DNA of 64,000 nt from Deltaproteobacteria bacterium ADurb.Bin207 (GTDB taxonomy: Bacteria > Myxococcota_A > Polyangia > Polyangiales > Polyangiaceae): NCBI GenBank assembly GCA_002070115.1, contig MWCO01000005.1:62001-126000 (forward strand). The letters are read 5' to 3'. The notes under the pieces were generated by a model. The model saw nothing but the letters and a program-made list of their open reading frames with translations. It did not search any database and was not told where the DNA came from. Made by a program: the position numbers and the translations under genes. Below, piece by piece: positions 28,246 to 37,775 of this stretch (position 1 is its first letter; each line of letters begins with the position of its first letter).

Positions 28246-30726
28246 TCAGGCCTGTACGCCTGTCGAAGGCATCTCGGAGCGCGAATCCGTCGAAGAAGCA
28301 TCATGACCAACGACCAGTTCGCCGTTCCTATACTCCATCACGTCGCTTCCGGGACCAAAAATCGCAATAGGATGATCAACCATCAGCGCTTCCCGCAAAA
28401 CGTCGTCCATATGAGAAGCGAGCACGATTCGCATCGAACGCAAGACACGGCGGGGGATTTCGCGAAGATCTTTCCGGTTTTCCTTGGGAATGATGACCGT
28501 ATCCAACCTTGCCCGATGAGCCGCCAGCAATTTATCCTTGAGCCCACCAATCGGCAAAACGCGTCCACGCAAGGTTATTTCGCCCGTCATCGCGAGATTG
28601 TTGCGGACGGGTACTTTCATCAGAGCCGAAGCCAGGCTCGTGGCCATGGTGACTCCCGCGCTCGGCCCATCTTTGGGCACGAACTCCGGGAAATGAACAT
28701 GCACATCCACCTTTTGATAAAAGTCCGGATCGAGACCAAACGCCTCGGCACGAGAACGAACATAGCTCATCGCCGCCTGAGCGCTTTCTTCCATTCCTTT
28801 TTCGAGAAGGCCGGTGATCAGCAGCTTGCCTTTTCCCGTGAGAACGGTCACTTCGCAAGAAAGCAAGTCCCCGCCATAGGAGGTTACGGCAAGACCGTTG
28901 GTAAGACCGATCTCGTTTTGTTCTTCCGCTTTCGACAGACGAAATTTGGGAACGCCAAGGAAGAGAGGCACGGCGCGGGCCGCGATTTCATGACGTTTGT
29001 CCGGCCCTTCTTTGACGACCTTTCTAGCGATTTTTCGGCATATATTTGCGATCTCTCGTTCGAGGGCGCGAACTCCCGCCTCCTTGGTGTAGTGGTGGAT
29101 GATGGTGCGGATGGCTCCTTCGGTGAGGTGCATATCCACATTGTCCAGCCCACAATCCTTGCGTTGCCGAGGCAGCAGGTAGCGTTGCGCAATATGTAGT
29201 TTTTCGAACTCCGTATATCCTCCCAACTCAATGATTTCCATGCGGTCTTGCAAGGGGATGGGAATGCCTTTGAGGGTGTTGGCGGTGGTGATGAACATCA
29301 CGTCGGACAGGTCGTAGTCGAGGTCCAGGTAGTGATCGTTGAACGCGTGGTTCTGCTCTGCATCGAGCACTTCGAGCAAGGCAGCGGCGGGATCACCCCG
29401 AAAATCCGTGGACATTTTATCCACTTCGTCGAGCAAAAATAGCGGATTATTCGAGCCGGCTTTCTTCAGGCCTTGAATGATTTTTCCGGGCAATGCACCG
29501 ATATACGTGCGGCGATGTCCCCGAATTTCCGCTTCGTCGCGCACGCCCCCCAAAGAGAGACGAACATATTTTCGGCCCGTGGCTCTGGCGATGCTTTTGG
29601 CGAGACTTGTTTTTCCGACGCCGGGAGGGCCCACGAAACAGAGGATGGGGCCTTTGAGTTTGTGAGTCAGGGCCTGAACCGCAAGGTATTCGAGGATACG
29701 TTCCTTGATTTTCTTGAGACCATAATGGTCTTCCTCGAGGATTTCCTCGGCCTCATCGAGCTGGAATCGCTCCTCGGTCGTCTCTCCCCAAGGTAGGCCC
29801 AAAATCCAATCGATGTAGTTGCGAACGACCGTCGCTTCCGCGCTGGTCGGATGCATCATTCGCAACTTTTTGATTTCTTTTTCCACCCGCGAAGAGGCCT
29901 CTTCGCTCATTTTTTTGGCCGCGAGTTGGTCTTCCAGTTCTTGAATTTCGTTCTTGAATTCGTCTCGCTCGCCACCCAATTCCTTCTGGATGGCCTGCAT
30001 CTGTTCGTTGAGGTAATACTCCTTCTGCGTCTTTTCCATTTGCTTTTTGACGCGCGATCGAATCTTGCGCTCGACCTGAAGGATTTCGATTTCGGCCTGC
30101 ATGACTTCGAACAGGCGTTCGAGGCGTGATTTGACATCCGCCATCTCGAGCAAGGCTTGACGCTCGGACAGTTTGATGGAGGGCAAATGGGCGAGGATGG
30201 TATCCGCCAGCCGACCTTCGTCTTCAATCGACTGGACCGTCATCAGCACCTCGGGCTGCACTTTTTTGTTGAGTTTGACGTAGATATCGAAGCTTGCCTG
30301 GATGGAGCGCACGAGAGCCTCGACCTCCACACCGTTGGCTTCGGTTTCAACGATATCTTCGATGCTCACGAGGAAGTAGGGCTCGATTTGCGTGAATTGC
30401 TTGATGCACGCACGATGTTTTCCCTCGACCAGAACCTTGACCGTCCCATCAGGCAAACGCAGCATCTGCTGAATGACAGAGACAGTCCCCACCGAATAGA
30501 TTTCGTCGGGGGCCGGGGTGTTGGTTTTTGCGCTTTTTTGTGCAGCGAGAAAGATCTCTTTGCCGCGCCCCATCGCATCGTCGAGGGCCGCAATGGACCG
30601 GTCCCGCCCCACGAAAAGCTGCGAGACCATAGCGGGAAAGACGATGATATCGCGCAGGGGCAGCAGAGGGATGGGCTGTCTCCGGCTGGGAGCGGAGGGG
30701 CGATCACCGTCATTCTGGAAGAACAT
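28246..30726 (-). CDS. lon: ATP-dependent protease Lon
   Basis: An 826-residue cytoplasmic AAA+ serine protease that degrades misfolded and regulatory proteins. The LON substrate-binding domain starts at [15 protein letters not shown]; a coiled-coil region follows; the AAA+ Walker A is [10 protein letters not shown] and Walker B is [10 protein letters not shown]. The catalytic Ser is in [14 protein letters not shown] and the Lys is in [13 protein letters not shown]. Length is typical (about 784-830). GAGGAG precedes the ATG. It is the last protein gene of the tig-clpP-clpX-lon order, 47 bases after clpX. Confidence 0.97.
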   Translation of the reverse strand: MFFQNDGDRPSAPSRRQPIPLLPLRDIIVFPAMVSQLFVGRDRSIAALDDAMGRGKEIFLAAQKSAKTNTPAPDEIYSVGTVSVIQQMLRLPDGTVKVLVEGKHRACIKQFTQIEPYFLVSIEDIVETEANGVEVEALVRSIQASFDIYVKLNKKVQPEVLMTVQSIEDEGRLADTILAHLPSIKLSERQALLEMADVKSRLERLFEVMQAEIEILQVERKIRSRVKKQMEKTQKEYYLNEQMQAIQKELGGERDEFKNEIQELEDQLAAKKMSEEASSRVEKEIKKLRMMHPTSAEATVVRNYIDWILGLPWGETTEERFQLDEAEEILEEDHYGLKKIKERILEYLAVQALTHKLKGPILCFVGPPGVGKTSLAKSIARATGRKYVRLSLGGVRDEAEIRGHRRTYIGALPGKIIQGLKKAGSNNPLFLLDEVDKMSTDFRGDPAAALLEVLDAEQNHAFNDHYLDLDYDLSDVMFITTANTLKGIPIPLQDRMEIIELGGYTEFEKLHIAQRYLLPRQRKDCGLDNVDMHLTEGAIRTIIHHYTKEAGVRALEREIANICRKIARKVVKEGPDKRHEIAARAVPLFLGVPKFRLSKAEEQNEIGLTNGLAVTSYGGDLLSCEVTVLTGKGKLLITGLLEKGMEESAQAAMSYVRSRAEAFGLDPDFYQKVDVHVHFPEFVPKDGPSAGVTMATSLASALMKVPVRNNLAMTGEITLRGRVLPIGGLKDKLLAAHRARLDTVIIPKENRKDLREIPRRVLRSMRIVLASHMDDVLREALMVDHPIAIFGPGSDVMEYRNGELVVGHDASSTDSRSEMPSTGVQA

Positions 30727-30773
30727 GGGTCACTCCTCGACACGGAGGTCGAAAGAAAGAACAGGGGGAAGGC

Positions 30774-32030
30774 TCAGGCTAGCTCAGCCTCCTTCTGATA
30801 CACAATGAGCGGCGGTTCGTGTTTGGTCACGACATCTTCGTTGATGATGACTTCCTTCACGCCCACCTTGGACGGGATCTCGTACATGATATCGAGCATG
30901 GCAGCCTCGAGGATGGCGCGAAGTCCGCGCGCGCCAGACTTTCTTTCGAGGGCTTCTCGGGCGACTGCCGTCAGCGCGCCTTTGGTGAACTTGAGTTTGA
31001 TCCCATCGATATCAAAGAGTTTTTGGTATTGGCGCTGCAAGCTATTGCGCGGTTTGGTCAGGATGTCCACGAGCGCTGCTTCATCCAGTTCATGCAAGGT
31101 TGCGATGACCGGCAACCGACCGATGAACTCGGGAATGAGGCCGAATTTGAGCAAGTCCTCGGGCTGCACTTGCTCGAACAACTCCCCGAGCTTCAAGTCC
31201 TTGCGGGAATGAATATCCGCGCCAAAGCCAAGGGTATTTTGGCCGATCCGGCGCTGGATGATGCCATCGAGCCCGACGAACGCTCCCCCACAAATGAATA
31301 GGATATTGGTGGTATCCACCTGGAGGAAGTCCTGCTGAGGATGCTTACGTCCACCTTTGGGAGGAACATTGGCCACCGTACCTTCGATGACTTTGAGCAA
31401 AGCTTGCTGCACACCTTCGCCGGACACATCGCGGGTGATGCTAGGATTGTCGCTCTTTCGGCTGATCTTGTCGATTTCATCGATGTAGACGATGCCCCGT
31501 TGTGCCCGCTCCACATCGTGATCGGCGTTTTGCAAAAGCTGAACGATGATGTTTTCCACGTCCTCGCCAACATAACCGGCTTCCGTCAACGTCGTGGCAT
31601 CCGCAATGGCAAACGGAACGTTGAGCAACTTGGCCAGGGTTTGTGCAAGCAGCGTTTTTCCACAACCGGTTGGACCCAGCAGAAGGATATTGGACTTCTG
31701 AAGTTCCACGTCATCGCTGCCGTGGCGTGCTTCGATGCGTTTGTAGTGGTTGTGAACGGCGACAGAGAGGATCTTTTTGGCGCGTTCTTGTCCAATCACG
31801 TATTGGTCGAGAACGGTTTTGATTTCAGAAGGCTTCGGCGTGGGTGCAGCCCCTGCGGCGGATTCATCCTTCTCCACCTCTTCATTGATGATATCGTTAC
31901 AAAGCCCGATACATTCGTCGCAGATGTACACGGTCGGGCCAGCGATGAGTTTTTTCACCTCTTTTTGGGACTTGCCGCAAAAAGAGCAGCTCAAGTTGCC
32001 GTTCATTCGATCGTCACGCCGTCGATCCAC
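30774..32030 (-). CDS. clpX: ATP-dependent Clp protease ATPase ClpX
   Basis: A 418-residue AAA+ unfoldase that feeds substrates to ClpP. The N-terminal zinc-binding domain (CSFCGK and CDEC, four Cys) is intact, Walker A is [13 protein letters not shown], Walker B is [13 protein letters not shown], and the pore loop [10 protein letters not shown] and the IGF-type ClpP contact ([20 protein letters not shown], with LGF replacing IGF) are present. The start is a GTG at 32030 preceded by GAGG; an in-frame ATG at 32006 lacks a ribosome site. The small clpP-clpX gap (138 bases) suggests co-transcription. Confidence 0.96.
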   Translation of the reverse strand: MDRRRDDRMNGNLSCSFCGKSQKEVKKLIAGPTVYICDECIGLCNDIINEEVEKDESAAGAAPTPKPSEIKTVLDQYVIGQERAKKILSVAVHNHYKRIEARHGSDDVELQKSNILLLGPTGCGKTLLAQTLAKLLNVPFAIADATTLTEAGYVGEDVENIIVQLLQNADHDVERAQRGIVYIDEIDKISRKSDNPSITRDVSGEGVQQALLKVIEGTVANVPPKGGRKHPQQDFLQVDTTNILFICGGAFVGLDGIIQRRIGQNTLGFGADIHSRKDLKLGELFEQVQPEDLLKFGLIPEFIGRLPVIATLHELDEAALVDILTKPRNSLQRQYQKLFDIDGIKLKFTKGALTAVAREALERKSGARGLRAILEAAMLDIMYEIPSKVGVKEVIINEDVVTKHEPPLIVYQKEAELA

Positions 32031-32168
32031 GTTAACCTCGACAAATCGCGTTGTACGGAAGCCGTCTGCGTCCGCTCGCGTAGTCTAGATCCCCAAGAGC
32101 ACTGTCGCAAGGGAACGGCATGGCGAGCCCATGCCTCCCTCACCGCCCTACGTTCACCAAAGCCCGAA

Positions 32169-32819
32169 TCAAGCCTTTTTCTTAGGCTGGAAAACCTCGT
32201 CGACGATTCCGTATTCCTTGGCTTGTTCCGCCCCCAAATAAAAGTCCCGGTCGATGTCTTTGGCGATTTGTTCTGCCGTTTTTCCCGTAGCGTCGACCAG
32301 AATTTGTATGAGGACATCTTTGAGATGACGGATTTCTCTTGCTTGAATCTCGATATCCGAAGCCTGTCCCCGCGCTCCCCCCATGGGTTGATGCAACAAC
32401 ACCCGAGAATGCGGAAGCGCAAATCGTCGCCCCTTTCCACCCGCGCAAAGCAAGACAGCGCCCATGGACGCCGCCTGGCCGATGCAAATGGTGGATACCG
32501 GGCACCGGACGTACTGCATGGTATCGAAAATGGCGAGGCCCGCGGTCACGACCCCTCCAGGGCTGTTGATATAAAGCTGCACGTCTTTGTCAGGGTCTTC
32601 GCTTTCAAGAAATAGAAGCTGTGCGATGATGATGTTGGCCACATCATCGTTGATTTCGGTGCCAAGAAACACGATGCGGTCCTTGAGCAGACGGCTAAAG
32701 ATGTCCCAGCTTCGTTCCCCTCTATGGGTCGTTTCCACCACTTGGGGATAAGGGATGAAATCGCGTGCGCGCTCGATCGTGGCGATGGCTTGCGAACGAG
32801 TGCTGGGTCGCTGGCTCAT
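32169..32819 (-). CDS. clpP: ATP-dependent Clp protease proteolytic subunit ClpP
   Basis: A 216-residue serine peptidase that assembles into the tetradecameric chamber with ClpX. The catalytic triad is visible: Ser in [11 protein letters not shown], His in [11 protein letters not shown] and Asp in KDIDRDFYL. The N-terminal segment ([20 protein letters not shown]) is the usual processed start region. GAGGAGG directly upstream of the ATG gives a very strong ribosome site. It lies between tig and clpX, as in E. coli. Confidence 0.97.
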   Translation of the reverse strand: MSQRPSTRSQAIATIERARDFIPYPQVVETTHRGERSWDIFSRLLKDRIVFLGTEINDDVANIIIAQLLFLESEDPDKDVQLYINSPGGVVTAGLAIFDTMQYVRCPVSTICIGQAASMGAVLLCAGGKGRRFALPHSRVLLHQPMGGARGQASDIEIQAREIRHLKDVLIQILVDATGKTAEQIAKDIDRDFYLGAEQAKEYGIVDEVFQPKKKA

Positions 32820-32975
32820 GGTACCTCCTCACGACTTACCTTGCGGGAGAGAATCCCGCGAGAGACGAATCCGAATATACCGCGCAAGCCCGCCCATCGC
32901 TCCATGGAATGAGGCGAAGAGCGAGCCAGGCGATAAAAAACAAACGCACAATCCAGGAAAGGTGACGCGGTGGGG

Positions 32976-34268
32976 TCACTCGGCCTCCGGGCCGGTGACC
33001 TGCTCGATCTTGGCAGCCTGCTCGATGATGGTCAGGACCTTATCTTCGAGAATCATCCCAATCAACATTTCCCGTTGCTTGGGGTCACGATACTGCACTT
33101 TGATTTTGTTGACGTTTTGGCCTGTTTGTTCGGCGAGTTCGACATAGGCTTTCTGGATGTCGTCGTCGGTGATTTGCAGTTTTTGAGCTTTCGCGATTTC
33201 GGCCATCAACAGACCGGCGCGGACTTTGATTTCGGCGTCCATCCGGATGCGCTGGCGCATGTCCGGAGAAACGGACTGCACGTTATTTCCCTGGGTTCGA
33301 GCACGCTCCAGGATTTCGTTTTCCTGCATCCGGGCCTGTTGATCGACAAGAGAAGGCGGAACGGGGACTGGATTTCGTTTGCACAATTCGACGACGAGCG
33401 CTTCGGCCACCTCGTTTTCGGCTCGCTCCGCGTTGGCTTTTTCGATTTTTTGCCGGACGTCTTGGCGCAAGGCATCGAGCGTATCGTAAGAGCCCACATC
33501 CTTGGCAAATTCATCGTCAAGCTCAGGCAAGACACGCTGCTTGATTTCCTTGAGGGTAATGTGAAATACGCCTTTCATTCCGCGGAATTCCTGTCGTTGA
33601 TAGGCTTCCGGGAACGTGAGCGCCACATCGAAACTCGCCCCAGCTTCCTTACCCTCGAACGCCTCGCTCAATTCAGGCAATAGATTGGCGCTGCCCACCT
33701 CTGCGGTGGTGTCCACACCACGCCCATCCTGGACTTGCTTTCCCCCCACTTCGAGCACGAAATCGAACGTCACGACGTCTTGTTTTTGCGCTGGACGCGC
33801 GGGCTCGGGCACCACCAGGTTGGCGTAGCGCAAACGAAGTTTTTCGATTTCTCGGTCGATCATGGCCTCGGAAACCGGATATGCGGTCCGCTTGACTTCC
33901 AACCCCTCGTAATCGACCTTTTCGATGTCAGGAGTCACTTCGAAACGAGCCGTATAAGCAAAATCCTCGGAAGGATTGGGCTTGGGCTTTTCGATCTGAG
34001 GACTGGAAATGGGGCGAATGTTTTTGTCCTTCAGCGCCGCATTCAACGTATCTTCCACAAGACGGTTGGAGACATCCGCGGCAATCCGCTCACCAAAAAG
34101 ATGCTGCAGCACCTCTTGGGGAGCTTTGCCTTTTCGAAAGCCCTTGATGTGAGCCGATCGAGCCAGGTTATCCAAGGCACGCTTCATCGACGCCTTGACC
34201 CGCTCGACGGGAACCGTAACGTGGAACTCAATGAGTACTGGGGAAAGTCTCTCTACCGTGACCTGCAT
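32976..34268 (-). CDS. tig: Trigger factor (ribosome-associated chaperone)
   Basis: A 430-residue peptidyl-prolyl isomerase/chaperone that binds the ribosomal exit tunnel and nascent chains. The N-terminal ribosome-binding signature is FRKGKAP preceded by IKG; the central PPIase (FKBP-like) domain lies at about 150-240 and the C-terminal helical arms follow. Length equals E. coli trigger factor (432). The frame extends upstream to 34316, but ATG 34268 (or 34271) follows GGGAGA and gives the canonical N-terminus MQVTVERL. It is the first gene of the tig-clpP-clpX-lon group. Confidence 0.96.
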   Translation of the reverse strand: MQVTVERLSPVLIEFHVTVPVERVKASMKRALDNLARSAHIKGFRKGKAPQEVLQHLFGERIAADVSNRLVEDTLNAALKDKNIRPISSPQIEKPKPNPSEDFAYTARFEVTPDIEKVDYEGLEVKRTAYPVSEAMIDREIEKLRLRYANLVVPEPARPAQKQDVVTFDFVLEVGGKQVQDGRGVDTTAEVGSANLLPELSEAFEGKEAGASFDVALTFPEAYQRQEFRGMKGVFHITLKEIKQRVLPELDDEFAKDVGSYDTLDALRQDVRQKIEKANAERAENEVAEALVVELCKRNPVPVPPSLVDQQARMQENEILERARTQGNNVQSVSPDMRQRIRMDAEIKVRAGLLMAEIAKAQKLQITDDDIQKAYVELAEQTGQNVNKIKVQYRDPKQREMLIGMILEDKVLTIIEQAAKIEQVTGPEAE

Positions 34269-34420
34269 CATGGGTCTCCCATCGCAAGCGCAGCGACGGT
34301 TATGCGTTCGGCTCATGCCATGACGAGCGAACCCGCCACGCGGGCGGGTGCTCGTGCCACGCTACGGTCACCACGTCAAGCCTTTCGGTCATCATTTGAG
34401 GAACGAAGGAACAAAATAGC

Positions 34421-34451
34421 GAGCCCTGGCGGGAGGCGACCGCCAGGGCTC
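34421..34451 (-). terminator. Intrinsic-type terminator of the 54-residue gene
   Basis: A perfect 12-base inverted repeat (GAGCCCTGGCGG/CCGCCAGGGCTC) with a seven-base loop. Read on the minus strand it lies 53 bases after the stop of the small acidic gene and is followed by GCTATTTTGTT, a short T-rich run. This would end the small gene's transcript before tig, so tig would need its own promoter. Confidence 0.75.
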
Positions 34452-34503
34452 TCGTCCCGGAAGGACATGCACCGACTCGGAATCGAAAAAAAAGCGATTC
34501 AGT

Positions 34504-34668
34504 TCAATAGATATCGTCCGGATCGAGGAAATCGTCTCCCTCGATATCGTCATAGCGATCACGCTCAAACGCGTGGTCTTCCAAATCCTCAATGGAAAAC
34601 CCGATTTTGAAACTCGGTCGGATTTCTTCCCGCTCAAATTCTGCCCACGAGCTGTAGCTCCTCGCCAT
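34504..34668 (-). CDS. Small acidic hypothetical protein, 54 residues
   Basis: A 54-residue product rich in Asp, Glu and aromatic residues (starts MARSYSSWAEF, ends DDFLDPDDIY) with pI well below neutral. It has a very good start: a double purine-rich site (GGAGGAG and AGGGAG) stands before the ATG at 34668. The stop is followed by a strong terminator hairpin, so it looks like a complete, independently transcribed unit. It is divergent from parA with a 400-base gap and upstream of tig on the same strand. I do not recognise a family; a DNA-mimic or protein-binding acidic peptide is possible but unproven. Confidence 0.7.
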   Translation of the reverse strand: MARSYSSWAEFEREEIRPSFKIGFSIEDLEDHAFERDRYDDIEGDDFLDPDDIY

Positions 34669-35068
34669 CTCCCTATTCTCCTCCTGCCGTCCTACCCCTA
34701 GGTGAACAGCCTCACATCCCTTTGCCTGTCATCAACCCAACGGCCCGGCCTTTGCGCATCCCGTCCAACGACAAGACCTGCGACCGGACTTTATGCCTTG
34801 ATGTCATCCAGAACACGGTCACCATCGCCCGCTCCGCCCCAGGCGCTAAGCAAGCTTCCTCCAACGCCGCGCTCATTTTGGTGGTTCGTTTTATACCTAC
34901 CATGTCGCACCTGGTAGGATACTGTACGCACCAGACTGACACTGGCCAAGAATCCCGACGACGAATTTTAAAATCGTCGAACTTCGCTTGATTTCGCGGA
35001 CTTGAAGCGCCTATCCCACATCGGCCTTGCCGAACCACCGCCTCGAAGGCTAATGCCCTGTTCGCCCC
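34669..35068. other. Divergent intergenic region upstream of parA
   Basis: 400 bases between the divergent small acidic gene and parA. It should hold both promoters. A seven-base perfect inverted repeat (CCTACCA/TGGTAGG, nine-base spacer) lies at 34896-34918 and could be an operator. No canonical parS palindrome was found here. Two overlapping frames cross it in opposite directions without good start sites or any recognisable content. Confidence 0.5.
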
Positions 35069-35845
35069 ATGACGACCGTGGAACACAAAGCCAACGTCAT
35101 CGCGATCGCCAACCAAAAGGGCGGCGTCGGCAAAACCACCACCGCCGTCAACCTCGCGGCAAGCGTGGCCGTGGCCGAACGACGAACGCTACTCATCGAT
35201 TGTGACCCTCAGGCCAATGCATCGAGCGGTGTCGGTGTGACTCCGAGAAGCCTTGAAGTCAGCTTGTATGACACGCTCATCGGAAGAGCCTCCCTACGAG
35301 ACATCCTCCGTCCCACCGCCGTCGAACACTTATGGGTTGCGCCTGCCACACAGGATTTGGCGGCTGCCGAAGTCGAATTGGTCGACGAGCCGGATCGGGC
35401 CATGCGTTTGAAACAAGCCCTCGAAGCCGTGCTTGACGACTACGATTATATTTTCATCGATTGTCCGCCGGCCCTTAGTTTGCTCACCATCAACGCCTTG
35501 GTGGCCGCCGACAAGGTCATCGTACCCATGCAGTGTGAGTATTATCCGCTCGAAGGGCTCACGTACTTGATGTCCACGATCGACCGGATACGAGGGGCGT
35601 TGAATCCATCGCTCAAGCTCGAGGGCATTTTGCTGACGATGTACGACCCGCGCAATCTACTTGCACGACAAGTCGCGATGGAGATTCGAAGCCACTTTCA
35701 TGTTTTCGAATCCATCATTCCGCGCAATGTCCGACTGTCGGAAGCCCCTTCCCACGGAACCCCTGCTCTCTTATATGATGCGAGAGCCAAAGGAGCACAA
35801 AGCTATCTGAGCCTCGCCCGCGAATTGTTGGGGGATGAAGCATGA
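35069..35845 (+). CDS. parA: Chromosome-partitioning ATPase ParA (Soj)
   Basis: A 258-residue ParA-type Walker ATPase. The deviant Walker A motif KGGVGKTTT (with signature Lys in KGG) begins at about residue 17, the second Lys motif DCDPQANAS follows, and Walker B is IFIDCPPAL. It forms ATP dimers on DNA and positions ParB-bound origins. It overlaps parB by the bases ATGA, so the two are translationally coupled. The ribosome site before the ATG is weak. Confidence 0.96.
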   Translation: MTTVEHKANVIAIANQKGGVGKTTTAVNLAASVAVAERRTLLIDCDPQANASSGVGVTPRSLEVSLYDTLIGRASLRDILRPTAVEHLWVAPATQDLAAAEVELVDEPDRAMRLKQALEAVLDDYDYIFIDCPPALSLLTINALVAADKVIVPMQCEYYPLEGLTYLMSTIDRIRGALNPSLKLEGILLTMYDPRNLLARQVAMEIRSHFHVFESIIPRNVRLSEAPSHGTPALLYDARAKGAQSYLSLARELLGDEA

Positions 35846-36738
35846 GTTCGGAGAAGAAGCGCGCACTCGGAAGGGGGTTGGATGCGCTACTTCCCACCGT
35901 CTCCACCATCAGCTCCTCATCCGGAGCAAGCTATGGCGACCGCTCCGTTTTTACATGCCCCATCGAAACGCTCCATCCGCAGCAAGGGCAGCCCCGGCAG
36001 CGCATGGATGGCTCCAAGCTCGATGAACTCGCCGCATCTCTCAAAGAACACGGTCTCATCGAACCGCTCGTGGTTCGTCGAAGCCCGAGTTCTCCCGATC
36101 GATTCGAAATCATCGCGGGCGAGCGACGATGGCGGGCGGCGCAACGCGCAGGGCTCAAGGAACTGCTCGTCGTCGTCAAAGACGTGTCCCCAAACACGGC
36201 TTTCGAACTGGCGCTCATCGAGAACCTTCAGCGCGAGGACCTGGATCCCATCGAGATCGCCGAAGCCATCGAGCGGCTCATCAAAGAATACGGTTACACG
36301 CACGAAACCGTCGCCAGTCGCCTTCATAAGGATCGAACAACCATCACGAACGCGCTACGTCTGCTCAAGCTCCCCCCCCGTGTCCGAACGATGGTCGTCG
36401 AAGGCAAGCTGTCCGAAGGCCACGCTCGCGCTCTTTTGGGAGCCTTGGATGATGCGTCGATCGAATCGTTGGCGGACAAAGCCGTACGCGGCAGCTTGAG
36501 CGTGCGAAAGGTCGAGGCGCTCGTACGCCAGCAACGCCAAGGAAGCGATACCCATGCGCCGACAACGCCACCCCAAGCGAATGGCAGCGCCAACATCCGT
36601 GATCTCGAACAACGGTTGACACATCGCCTGGGACATAAGGTGCAAGTCCGGGACCGCGGTGGCAAAGGGGAAATCACAATCCCCTACGCTTCCCTCGATG
36701 AATTGGATGAGATTCTCGAACAGCTCGACGTTCGATAG
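35842..36738 (+). CDS. parB: Chromosome-partitioning protein ParB (Spo0J)
   Basis: A 298-residue ParB/Spo0J-type CTPase and DNA-binding protein. The N-terminal domain carries IIAGERRWRAAQRAG and then ENLQREDLDPIE, followed by the helix-turn-helix (HKDRTTITNALRLLKLP). A variable linker of Gln/Pro/Thr residues separates it from the C-terminal dimerisation segment (about residues 245-298). It binds parS sites near the origin. Start ATG overlaps the parA stop. No parS was located in the window. Confidence 0.95.
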   Translation: MSSEKKRALGRGLDALLPTVSTISSSSGASYGDRSVFTCPIETLHPQQGQPRQRMDGSKLDELAASLKEHGLIEPLVVRRSPSSPDRFEIIAGERRWRAAQRAGLKELLVVVKDVSPNTAFELALIENLQREDLDPIEIAEAIERLIKEYGYTHETVASRLHKDRTTITNALRLLKLPPRVRTMVVEGKLSEGHARALLGALDDASIESLADKAVRGSLSVRKVEALVRQQRQGSDTHAPTTPPQANGSANIRDLEQRLTHRLGHKVQVRDRGGKGEITIPYASLDELDEILEQLDVR

Positions 36739-36780
36739 CGTAAGCGACGGCGGGGGCGAAACCGATGCAGGTCGAACGTT

Positions 36781-37755
36781 TTACCGGCGTGCCTCCTCGG
36801 CGGCTTGTTTGCATTTGCTGTCGGGCGCGATTTTCTCGCAGGCTTCGAAAGCTTCGATGGCCGCCTTTTTGTTTTTTTCGACAGTCAGCAAAAATCTTCC
36901 AAAAAGAAAGTGGGCGGGCGCGTAGGCGGGATCGGTTTCGATGGCTTTTTTATAATCCGCTTTGGCTCCCGCGTTGTCTTTTTTCATTTGTTTGCAGACG
37001 CCCCGGTTCGAAAAAAGCTGAGCCACGGCACGCAAGGCGATGGCTTTGTCGTACGCGACGATACAGTCATCCGGCAGGCGCGCCTTTCGGTACAATTCCG
37101 CAGCCATGGTTAGCACTTCCAAGTTTTCGGGTGCTTGCTGAACGGCCCGATCGATATGCGCCTTCGCCTCGTCATATTTTCCACTTTCCACGAGCAAATC
37201 GGCCAATCCCAGACGAACATCGGGCGAATCGGCAAGGGCCAGAGCGGATTCAAACGCCGTTTTCGCTCCTTCAATGTCTTTGTTGCCCATGCGCGCATAA
37301 GCAAGATTGAGCTGAAGAGCAGCGTCTTTGGGGTTCCGCGACGCCGAAGAGGCGAGCACTTTCTCTGCTTCCTCGAAGCGTTGGGAATCGATGAGCAACG
37401 CCGACAGGTTCAACACGGAATCCGTCCACGAAGGCGCGGCAGCAAGCGCGGCGCGATAGTGTTTTTCCGCCCCTTGTGCATCGCCAAGGTTTTCGAGAGC
37501 CACCGCTAGGTAATGGTTGGCCTTGGGATGATCTGGTTTACGCGCTACGATCGCCGAAAAAACGGCTTTGGCTTTCACGAAATCTTTCGTTTTGATGGCT
37601 TCCTCGCCTTCCGCCATCGCCTCGGCGTCCGCCTCATCGCCCGCTGGATCTTGCACCGTCGTTCCCGTTGGCACCGCGGGTTGCGAAGCAGGCCCGCCAC
37701 AAGCAAACAACGCCACGAGCCCCAACCATCCCCACCTCTTTCCGACGTTATGCAT
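36781..37755 (-). CDS. TPR-repeat lipoprotein
   Basis: A 324-residue predicted lipoprotein: MHNVGKRWGWLGLVALFAC ends in a lipobox Cys. The mature part, after a short acidic spacer, is a series of about seven tetratricopeptide repeats (for example KPDHPKANHYLAVALENLG, AYAPAHFLFGRFLL), which form superhelical protein-binding scaffolds. The ATG at 37755 follows GGGAAGGGAG, so it is preferred over the longer start at 37773. It converges on parB and lies 20 bases from the GlnD-like gene, which precedes it on the same strand; they may be co-transcribed. Confidence 0.88.
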   Translation of the reverse strand: MHNVGKRWGWLGLVALFACGGPASQPAVPTGTTVQDPAGDEADAEAMAEGEEAIKTKDFVKAKAVFSAIVARKPDHPKANHYLAVALENLGDAQGAEKHYRAALAAAPSWTDSVLNLSALLIDSQRFEEAEKVLASSASRNPKDAALQLNLAYARMGNKDIEGAKTAFESALALADSPDVRLGLADLLVESGKYDEAKAHIDRAVQQAPENLEVLTMAAELYRKARLPDDCIVAYDKAIALRAVAQLFSNRGVCKQMKKDNAGAKADYKKAIETDPAYAPAHFLFGRFLLTVEKNKKAAIEAFEACEKIAPDSKCKQAAEEARR

Positions 37756-37775
37756 GTTGATCTCCCTTCCCATGG

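Noticed and set aside
34205-34235. Possible parS site near parAB
   Set aside because: Only the half ACGTGGAAC inside tig matches; the other half of the palindrome does not, so it fails as a parS site.
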